In this document: one piece after another, positions 56,027-64,000 of the stretch
How positions within the stretch are numbered: position 1 is the first letter of the stretch
How the letters are laid out: the number at the start of each line of letters is the position of its first letter
Program-made: the position numbers and the translations under genes
Origin: Neoceratodus forsteri
Lineage: Eukaryota; Chordata; Ceratodontiformes; Ceratodontidae
Assembly (NCBI GenBank): GCA_016271365.2
Contig: CM057456.1
Span: forward strand, 609,341,501 to 609,405,500
Length of the DNA: 64,000 nucleotides
Direction of reading: 5' to 3'
Notes under the pieces: model-generated
Seen by the model: only the letters and a program-made list of their open reading frames with translations
Database searches by the model: none
Told to the model about the DNA's origin: nothing

Positions 56027-56690
56027 AGTAATGGAGTATCACCCTGGTGTGCTGATAACCCAGGTTCATGCTCTGAGTCCAGGACATCAGAAGTGAAATC
56101 CAGCAGGGAAGGATCAAGAGCGCCTGATGGATACTCTCCTCCTGGGGAGAGGGACCCATCACACCATTCTTGCAGCAGCTCCTGGTGGTGGTGCGGTAGT
56201 TGTGGTGCCATTGATAACATGGTCAAAGACAGGTCACCAGGTGTCCCCATGCCAGTTAAGTGCATGCATGGGAATGTGGGTGGAGGAGCAGGGAAAAAGC
56301 ATCAGAAATTCCACACCAGAGTACCAGATGATGGCCCTTGTCTACCTCCACACCAGCATCCCTCTGGTGCAACATTGGGACCCTTCCAGTCATCGCAACA
56401 GTCTCTTTAGGTGCTGCCTTCTCTAGGTCAGGGAGGCCCCAGCAGGGACAAGTCAGCAATGAAAGAAGTCAGGAGACTAGAGTTTCACCTTTACTAGACA
56501 GAGGAGGCCTCTGGCAGGTGCATTATGATTCCCTGGATGCTGCAGTCACTGGAGCCACTAGTGGAAGCCCAACAATAGTGAGGAGTGGTGTGGTAGGGTT
56601 GGAAGGGTAGCTGCGGGTCCTGATTTAGTGGGGAGCCAGTCGGCAAATAAGGTGGCAAGAATAATGAAATGGAATTTTAAAAAAATACTG
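56027..56690 (+). mobile_element. GC-rich SINE, diverged copy
   Basis: Contains AACCCAGGTTCATGCTC (B-box region), GGATCAAGAGCGCCTGATGG and ATACTCTCCTCCTGGGGAG in the family order (compare 1253-1290), a GC-rich body and a short A-run near 56676-56684. It abuts the CR1 5' break, so it may have inserted there. Boundaries are approximate. Confidence 0.6.
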
Positions 56691-57736
56691 ATGATGAATC
56701 TGAGGATGTCAGGGATACATTATTGCTAAAAATTATATGATGACATTTTGTGGTGCAAATTAACAAATACAGCTGTTTCAACGTATGTCTTTTGGAACAG
56801 AATACTGGGTAACCTAGCTGACATTCAAAAATGCAGGCATCTGTGGGAGGGACAGAGCAAGGTGAAGACAAATCTGGTGCAGAAATTAATGTTAGCAGAA
56901 AGCTCTGAACTTAGATGAACACAAATAGTGTAATTAATGTACTTTAGGTGGCATATTCTGAAGTCTAGGAGTATCAGAAAGATTCTCAAGCTTAAATTCA
57001 GTTCATTGCATGATGAAAGAAAGAAGAGAGGGCTAGGTCACAGAAGAAACAAATCAGGTGGTGGATAGAGCACAGAATTGAGACAGCATGCAAAGAGTCA
57101 AACTGATTGCCCAGAAAGGCCAAAGTCCTGAGTCGCAGAGCTCAGCTATAGGCACCTTATCCACCTCTGTCAAGATCACAGCCACATCCCACTAGAGTAT
57201 AGAGAAGTCAGAAAATAAAAATGCCTCCCATGAGATGTCCCTACTACTAGATATCAGCAAGTGGTGCTTGGTGAGAACGTCTTAATCGAGAAAGAAATTC
57301 AGGAAAAAATCCTTTGCCCATGCAGCTCCTTTGAAATGGATCTTTTACGTGATCATCTCCAACAAAGTACAAACCTTAATATGTATGGAGGCAAAGTTAA
57401 AGAATAATTAAACAGCGCAGCGTCTGTGCATAGTTTAGCTAAACTAGACTTAGAGTTATAAGTACGTAATAACTTGGGGACTTTTTTTCTTCATAAGAGA
57501 AGCTGGTTATAATTTGCCGTTATAATGCAAACACACGACTGCTTCTCATCAGCCCCCACTCGTGCTGAGTCACTTACTGTGCTGTCACAATTGTCGTCAA
57601 TCGGCAATCACAGAAACAGTTCACTGAAACATCACACTGACTAAAAAACAGCTCACACAAGTAAAAAAAAAAAACACAAAATAAAAATCTTACCCTTACT
57701 AAAGTTTTGGAGCAGTATCGGGCAGTTTGGGATCTG
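56691..57736. other. Unrecognised stretch
   Basis: No gene or element recognised. Confidence 0.5.
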
Positions 57737-57800
57737 ACACACACACACACACACACACATGCACACACATACACACACACTCTCTCTCTCTCTCTCTTTT
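57737..57800. repeat. (AC)n/(TC)n compound microsatellite
   Basis: CA repeats with two GC or TA interruptions, then TC repeats and a T-run. Confidence 0.95.
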
Positions 57801-58253
57801 TTCATCTCCACAGAAACCATTATGAACTCCGACCTCTGCACCTAATTATCATATCACCTTGACAACGACCCAGATCAAATAAAAACAGTTGTAATCAAAA
57901 ACTGAAAACACAAAGTACAACTTTTTAAACATGTTTCCTACCACTTAAAAGTATTTTCCTACTGTAAGTTTATTCTTTACTGCTAATCTGCGAAGCTGAC
58001 GTTTTTAGAGTAGGAACAAAGCTGTTGCCATTCTCAAACTCTTTAACTTAAAGAAACCTCTTCATATCTTATGTTAAAAAAGTTACTTATGCACACAAAT
58101 ACACACATTGAAACACTATGCCACTGTTTACTCAGTTTTTTGTTTCATGTTGTCATAAGTAAAAACAAGACATGAGGCTTTGTTTAAAGAAACTTTTTTT
58201 ATTCAAGGAACTCTGGTTGGAGAAAAACGGTCCCTGGCAATTACATAACACAA
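57801..58253. other. Unrecognised stretch
   Basis: AT-rich, nothing recognised. Confidence 0.5.
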
Positions 58254-58400
58254 CACATGGGGGGGTGTAAAACTCAAATTTAATGTACACCCTCAGTATG
58301 GGATACTTTGATAAACCCCTTGGGTTTTGCCTTCAGGGTTTCGTAGCATCCCACACCGCGGGTGTGCATTAAATTCTCATTATACACTCCCCTCAATGTA
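58254..58400. repeat. Foldback element, loop group B (copy 6)
   Basis: Arms ACATGGGGGGGTGTAAAACT and ATTTAATGTACACCC pair with GGGTGTGCATTAAATTCTC and ATACACTCCCCTCAATGT. Loop 58314-58341: AAACCCCTTGGG ... TTCAGGGTTTCG, a degraded form of the group B loop. The right flank TATTATTTTGTATATTATT is similar to other members. Confidence 0.75.
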
Positions 58401-59834
58401 TTATTTTGTATATTATTACTTCTCTTTTAATCCATCATCGAGGATTCTATTAAGTTATAGGCCACTTTGCTTTGCTTAGTATTTTCTTATTTTGTCTTTG
58501 TATTTTATTATATGCACATTGTTTCTGAAAGTATTTTATTATACTTTCTAACCTTTGACTGTATAGTATATTTCATTATAAAATGGCAAGAAAAAATCTA
58601 GAAATCTCATTGGCCAAGAGACATCAGCTGGCTGTACATTAAATCTCTTTATATGCACAGTCATCCGGGTCCTAAACCACATCACACAATAAGCAAATCA
58701 GTCCCCCTTCAACCAGAACTGATCTTCCATTATAAACATGGCTGCTGCCTTTACACTGTAAAAAAACCTTCAACTGGGCCCTAAAAATAAAACTACCTTA
58801 AATAAAAATAAAATAAATTAATTAACTGTTGTTTCCCTGATCATCACACTCTCCTTACACACGTAAACAAATTAGAAACATTAAGTATTGTTTATAGTTT
58901 TCATTACAACTGTTTGTTTACTAACAGTGAAAAATCCTCCCTCTGTCTTTACCTGCTCATCAGGGAACTCTCTTGTGCTTGCCCTGACAGTGATATAATT
59001 GCGTCTCTGGCTCTAAAACAGGCCTTTGTTGTCTGTGTGTACAGAATGTCAGGAGAGTAACATTCTACAAGTGGAACAGAGCAGAATTTTGAATCCCTGT
59101 ATTCCATGGTAAACATTCCATGATAAATATTCTGTCTTGCATGTGGGGAAAAACAGAAATCAAAAAACAGGATGAAGAAAGTAGGCAATACAGTAATACT
59201 TTATAAACAAAAAGAAAAGGTGGGAAAACACAATTAAATAAGCAGAGGCAGACCCAAAGTGCCCAAATACATTGCTAATGTTAATAAAAGCACGTACATT
59301 TGAATCTTATATAGGAGTTTTCAGGTGAAATCTATACTCCTTGCCCACCAAAAAAAAGGAAACCTGGCAGGTTTAAAGTTTTTTTTTCTTACTATCCTTT
59401 CACCTCAATCCTATCTCAGTTTTCCTTTTATGTACTAGACTACAGCATATAAGTAAAAAACAATAATAGAGAGAAGGCTGCCTTTAATGAGAGTATATAA
59501 CTACAGTGTAATGAAAATTAAGTTTTAAACACTGCTTATGTCTTACAAATTTACAAATGTTACAGTGCATTTATATGATAAAATTTACATGGGACAGAGA
59601 AAGCTTTATTTTCAACCAACTCCACTAATAAATACTTTTACTGCAAAGTACTGTACTAGTTAACCTATTGCTAACATATCCTATTTTATGCCTTAATAGG
59701 GACTATTTTTTTCAGTTTTTAGATGTTTTAGAGGTAATGTATTGTACACTCTTTGGAAAATAGTAAGTAAGTTTTAATCCCTATCAGAGTACATCAAACT
59801 AATTCTTTTATGATGGTGGCCATTTTATAAGTGT
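58401..59834. other. Unrecognised stretch
   Basis: AT-rich, no gene or element recognised on either strand. Confidence 0.5.
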
Positions 59835-59977
59835 GATAAGCCACTCCAAGCTGTGCATTAAAGGATTTTAATGCACTTCCCAGGGGCGTAAGGACACTCA
59901 GCTTTCAGCCTCATGCCTTAGCACACCCCTGGGGCATGCATTAAAATCCTTTAATGCACACCCTGTCATGGCTTATT
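59835..59977. repeat. Foldback element, loop group A (copy 4)
   Basis: GTGCATTAAAGGATTTTAAT and CCCAGGGGCGTAAGG pair with CCTTAGCACACCCCTGGG and ATTAAAATCCTTTAATGCAC. Tips GATAAGCC and GGCTTAT. Loop 59893-59917: GACACTCAGC then GCCTCATGCC. The right tip ATGCACACCCTGTCATG is shared with the copy at 29646. Confidence 0.85.
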
Positions 59978-60129
59978 ACTTACTGAAACAATGAACGTCT
60001 GTATGTAATGAAATAATTTAACTTTACCTGTCTGCTTCTCCTGCGACTCCCATGAATAAAGAAGATATTGTATCTTGGTAAGATTATAATGGTGTGTAAA
60101 ATTTTCAGTTGAATGAATGAATGCACTGA

Positions 60130-60257
60130 AACAAGCAAATACTATCAGAGACTGCTTCTTGATGGTTCGACCATGCTGCACTGACAGAGAAATTGTTGAT
60201 GTGTGGCATGGCAAACCTTACAATGCTGACAGGTGACATTTTGCCTGTGAGACATTT
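60130..60257 (+). mobile_element. Segment related to the insertion at 48640-48885
   Basis: TGTTGATGTGTGGCATGGCA, CTTACAATGCTGACAGG and CATTTTGCCTGTGAGACA match the reverse complement of 48765-48850. It joins directly to the foldback at 60258, so the two may be parts of one element. Confidence 0.5.
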
Positions 60258-60403
60258 AAGCAATATACCCCGACAGGGTGTGGGTATACTGGAGGATTTA
60301 CCATGGCTGGTGTGGTTCGGTCCTGAGGTGCAGCCAAGGGACTTAACCAAATCAGAAGCAGTAAATCCACCAGTATACCCACTCCCTTGAGGGGTATATT
60401 GCT
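60258..60403. repeat. Foldback element, related to group A
   Basis: AGCAATATACCCC pairs with GGGGTATATTGCT at the tips; GTGGGTATACTGGAGGATTT pairs with GTAAATCCACCAGTATACCC. The loop has GGTCCTGAGGTGCAGCC, weakly like group A. It contains CGACAGGGTGTG, also present at the left tip of the 44078 element, and is followed by CTATTATACAATG as is 44221. Confidence 0.8.
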
Positions 60404-61593
60404 ATTATACAATGTTATCCTGTATTTTTTTGTGACAAAATAAAAATAAAATAGCAGTTTTTTGGCATTCTAATGATTTTTAGTAAGTATGTTCTTGTGC
60501 CAGAAAATATAGTTCTTTGGTGCTTGGCAGAATATTGATATGTCGGCCGTCCCACCAACTCAGAGAGGGATTGGTACAGGAATGTTAGTTTATTTTTAAA
60601 ATGGGAGATACTTCAGAGCAGGATAAAGGGGATGCAGGCAACGGTGACTGGGAGAGGAAGGTGTGAAAGGAGGAGAGAGAGAGAGAACATGTATGTGCAG
60701 CAGGATTTAGTTATAGTGATTGGTGCTGCTGACTCAGAATGCAACCTTTTTTTGTTATACATATTATTTTTCCGTTTTTAAATCGGGAGTATAAGGATTT
60801 TAGTTAGGTACTGCCAGGGATTCTTCATGTTACAATTGCATTTTTTTGGATGCAGTTGGTTGGTAGTGGCGGGAAGGAAGATCGGGAGAAATGCACTTTG
60901 ACATTGGCAGTTCGCCGGTGTGAAGTGGAGTACTGATTTTAACAGCAAGTTTTTCAGTAGTCACCGGAGGTAAATTACATGCTTCTTAATTACAAATGTG
61001 AGGTATTTCTATCTATTCAGCAACAATTTATCTGACAATATGTTGCTGGCGTTTTAGTCAGACCAAAGTGTATTTTTTGTTGTGTCGGAGACCAACTGAG
61101 AGCCAGTGAAGCAGGTGGGAGCACGAGTGTCAAGCAGGAGAATAATAGTGGATGAGGTAGTGGAGAAAAAAAGATTTCTTTATGGTGTGTTTTTCTCAGC
61201 AGAGTTAATTTTGGATCGTGGTGCAGTTGTATTTTGTGCTTTTTAGCATGGTCAAAGAGAGGTGGGCAGCAGCGAGGAATGGAGCGGAGAGTAAGAGACG
61301 TGGGGAGAGAGAGACCTGAGGTGGGTGCTGTCGTTGGTTTGGGAACAAGTTTAAAAAATAAAATGCTGTAGTTTGGGTTTGAAATATTTATAAGCCCTCT
61401 TAAGCAGGAGTTAATGTGATGGTTTTTGCTGTGGTGTAGGTGAGTAAGCATCTTGCCATTTGTCATCATGTTTACCACTCTGTGGTGCCGATTTTGACAT
61501 GGTCAGAGTGATTTGAAAGGGGGGTATTGCTGCAGCTGATTGGTGGCTGGTACCTTTTCCAGTGGGTACATTGGAGAATTTATAACGCTAAAA
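60404..61593. other. Unrecognised stretch
   Basis: No gene recognised. The 153-codon minus frame at 61017-61478 is Ser/Pro/His/Leu-rich without a recognisable domain and probably chance. Confidence 0.45.
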
Positions 61594-61802
61594 AGGTAGT
61601 TTAGCGCAGTGGTCTAAGGCTCTGAACTGCAAATTTAGTGATATCTAGCAGACCAGACCTGGGTTTGAATCCCACAGCTTCCACTTGCATACTGTATGAC
61701 CCTGAGCAAGTCACTTGTGCTCCCAGGTCGCTCCTGTAAAAAAGCTTTCAGCTTAGTGTGCTATACCTGGTTAAACAACTAAATAAAAATAAAAAAAAAG
61801 GT
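61594..61802 (+). mobile_element. MIR-like CORE SINE with internal 16-bp insertion
   Basis: Head GGTAGTTTAGCGCAGTGGTC, B-box GGGTTTGAATCCCACAG, core GTATGACCCTGAGCAAGTCA, tail AACTAAATAAAAATAAAAA. TGATATCTAGCAGACC splits the head between the GCTGCAAA-equivalent and GACCTGGG blocks compared with the copy at 13545. Confidence 0.83.
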
Positions 61803-61914
61803 GCCAGCCAATCAAAATGCAGGAGTTGGTGTGTTTTTTTGTGCACGTTGTATAATGTGTGTTTTCTATTGGGGTGGTGAAAGATGGTGAAAGGGAAAAA
61901 TTTCACCCACGGGT

Positions 61915-61962
61915 CCCTCACAACGACAATCTCGAAACCTGTCAAGATTGTCACTGTGAGGG
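61915..61962. repeat. Short hairpin
   Basis: CCCTCACAACGACAATCT pairs with AGATTGTCACTGTGAGGG (two mismatches) around CGAAACCTGTCA. Confidence 0.75.
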
Positions 61963-62004
61963 ATTTTGCCATTCTGCGTTCGCTGTGCAAACGGCATACC
62001 CTTC

Positions 62005-62365
62005 TTGATATAGGAAAGGCCTTCAATACCGTCCCTCATGACTTATAGGTTACTAAAATATCCTTGATGGACATTAATAAGGATATTGTTAGGTGAATTG
62101 ATAACTGGCCAACCAACTGAAAACAGTCGGTCAGGATTAACAGTTCATGGTCTGACGAGGATCTTGTCACTAGCGGGGTGCCGCAGGGCTTGGTGCTTGG
62201 GCCTGTTCTTTTTGGCCCTTACATCAGTGACATGGGGCAAGGTTTAAGTAGTGTTGTGTCCAAATTTGCAGATGATACAAAGGTAGGAGGAGAGGTGAAT
62301 TCATTAGAAAAACATCCAGCACTAAGTCAGGATCTCAAAAAAATTGAAGAGTGGAGACTAATTAA
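62005..62365 (+). pseudogene. LINE reverse-transcriptase palm fragment, plus strand
   Basis: Translation contains LDIGKAFNTVPHDL (about 62006-62047), SGVPQGLVLGPVLF (62172-62213), SDMGQGL and SKFADDTKVGGEV (62260-62298) and ends QDLKKIEEW. These are RT motifs A to C of the CR1/L2/Rex1-like group, with FADD intact but at least two stops upstream. The fragment is cut at 62366 by the head of composite copy D, which must have inserted into it. Confidence 0.85.
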
Positions 62366-64000
62366 TACAAGCATTTGTCAATGCCGAACGTTCGCTTGCA
62401 GGTATTTGCAGTGGTGTTTGGCACGTATATGGTGCTTTACCCTAATGCCCTGTGAGATTGCTGGTATTTGCACAATAAATTTTCAGCATGACCTTTTTGT
62501 TACCCCCATTGTGCGCTACATAGGCGGAAACATGTTTTTGGGCAGGATGTGAAAAATGACAGCTGTACTGCTCATAAGGAAGTGTGGTAAAATGGCAATG
62601 TTGAAAATCTGGAGTGGAAATATTGAAAATTCGCAAACCTAGGAGCATGCGTGGGAACTGTGCAACGCACGCTCGTAAAACAGTCATTGTTAGAAATATT
62701 TTCACCAAATTTTCAACATTGGCATTTTAAAACCTCTGCTCATGAACAGTGACACTGTGATTTTCTTAATGTGTCCCATACACTGAGTTCGCACAGCGAC
62801 TGTGCCATTGTGTGCTACATGGGCGGAAACACATTTTAGACAAGATGTGAAAAATGACAGCTATACTGCTCATAAGGAGGTGTGGTAAAATGGCAATGTT
62901 GAAAATCTGGAGTGAAAATATTGAAAATTCGCAAACTTACGAGCATGCATAGGAACTGTGCAATGCACACTTGTAAAACAGTCATTTTTAGGAATTTTGT
63001 CACCAAACTTTCAACACAGCCATTTTAAGACCTCTGCTCATGAACAGTGTCACTGTGATTTTCTTAATCTGTCCCATACATTGAGTTCACACACTGGCTG
63101 CGCCATTGAGCGCTACATGGGCGGAAACATATTTTGGGCAGGATGTGAAAATGACAGCTGCACTGCTCATGAGGAGGTGTGTTAAAATGGTAATGTTGAA
63201 AATCTGGGTGAAAATATTGAAAATTCGCAAACTTACGAGCATGCGTGGGAACTGGACAACGCACTTGTAAAACAGTCATTTTAGAATTGTTTCACCAAAT
63301 TTTCAACACAGCCATTTTAAGACCTCTGCTCATGATCCAGTGTCACTGTGATTTTTCTTAATGTGTCCCAGCAAATTGATTTACTTTTCATTCATGTTAA
63401 TAAGCTATAGTAGCGCTACGTTTTGGGCAGGATGTGAAAAATGACAGCTGTACTGCTCATGAGGAGGTGTGGTAAAATGGCAATGTTGAAAATCTGGAGT
63501 GCAAATATTGAAAATTCAAAACGTACGAGCGTGCATAGGAACTGAGCAACGCAGACTCGTAAAACAGTCATTTTTAGGAATTTTTTCACCAAATTTTCAA
63601 CATAGCCATTTTAAGACCTCTGCTCATGAACAGTGTCACTGTGATTTTCTTAATGTGTCCCATACATTGATTTTACACCAGCTGCGCCATTGTGTGCTAC
63701 ATGGGCGGAAACACATTTTGAGTGAGATGAAAATGACAGCTGTACTACCATAAGAAGTGTGGTAAAATGGCAATGTTGAAATCTGTAGTGAAAATATTGA
63801 AAATTCGCAAACTTACGAGCCTCGTGAGAAACTGCACAACGCACGCCAGAACAGTCATTTTTTTGATTGCAACATTTACATGATTGTAGTCTTTCATGAA
63901 TGCCGTTACTATGCGAGAGTTGTTCAGGCCTGAAGGGTGATTTCGCGCAGTGACTGCACAGTGACTGTGAAATCACCCTTCAGGCCCAAATAATGCCATG
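62366..64000 (+). mobile_element. Composite hairpin-array element, copy D (incomplete at window edge)
   Basis: Head 62369-62430 (AAGCATTTGTCAATGCCGAA, TATTTGCAGTGGTGTTTGGC), then about five ~298-bp units with GCAGGATGTGAAAA-type markers near 62542, 62841, 63139, 63428 and 63724. The array-end palindrome is at 63931-63984 (GAAGGGTGATTTCGCG ... AAATCACCCTTCAGG). The tail lies beyond the window. Confidence 0.78.
62530..63930 (+). repeat. Tandem ~298-bp self-complementary units (copy D)
   Basis: Five units, the longest array here. Each has AATGTTGAAAATCTGGAGTG pairing with CACCAAATTTTCAACA further on. The tip palindrome ACGAGC(A/G)TGCGT ... ACGCACGCTCGT is most complete in the first unit. Units 4 and 5 carry small deletions. 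Confidence 0.82.

Noticed and set aside
61017..61478. 153-codon minus-strand frame, Ser/Pro/His-rich
   Set aside because: No domain or homologue recognised; composition fits a chance frame in purine-rich plus-strand DNA.

Overview
The window reads as non-coding sequence from a large, repeat-rich vertebrate genome. I found no convincing host gene, exon, tRNA or rRNA. Nearly every reading frame that resembles a protein belongs to a decayed transposable element. A lobe-finned vertebrate (lungfish or amphibian) is my best guess. It rests on the mix of an L1-like LINE, several CR1-type LINEs, MIR-like CORE SINEs, a SINE class that looks like the LF-SINE/Deu-core group, and very many foldback (self-complementary) elements. 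The species call is inference; similarity to named families is by eye.

Layout. 1-4652: an L1-like LINE (+) with a GC-rich SINE inserted in ORF1, cut off at its RT by a foldback element. 4653-7215: foldbacks, then unrecognised DNA. 7219-9005: copy A of a composite element (head, tandem ~298-bp hairpin units, palindrome, tail with an intron-like segment). 9006-23461: mostly unrecognised DNA with scattered SINEs, a LINE 3' end and foldbacks. 23462-26150: foldbacks, a GC-rich SINE, simple repeats. 26158-28285: copy B. 28699-32012: inverted repeats and a GC-rich SINE with clear target-site duplications. 32840-35486: a 2.6-kb imperfect palindrome with arms over 1 kb. 36491-38910: a 210-bp palindrome and a candidate solo LTR. 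39612-46380: three CR1-type LINE copies on the minus strand, interleaved with foldbacks. 47010-49033: a pogo/Tigger-like DDE transposase pseudogene broken by two insertions. 49030-53825: copy C of the composite element, carrying a CR1 copy, an LF-SINE-like copy, a 71-bp minisatellite and another foldback. 54690-56690: CR1 plus GC-rich SINE. 57737-60403: simple repeats and three foldbacks. 61594-62365: CORE SINE, hairpin and an RT fragment. 62366-64000: copy D of the composite element, running off the window.

The most interesting material has no protein. First, the composite element: an array of self-complementary ~298-bp units followed by a tail with a conserved GTAAGT...CAG interval of 92-102 bp in three copies. 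Second, two groups of short foldbacks in which the loop is conserved between copies while the stems differ but stay self-complementary. Third, the 2.6-kb inverted repeat at 32840-35486. Nested insertions (SINE in SINE, LINE and SINE in composite element, foldback in LINE) give a relative order of events.
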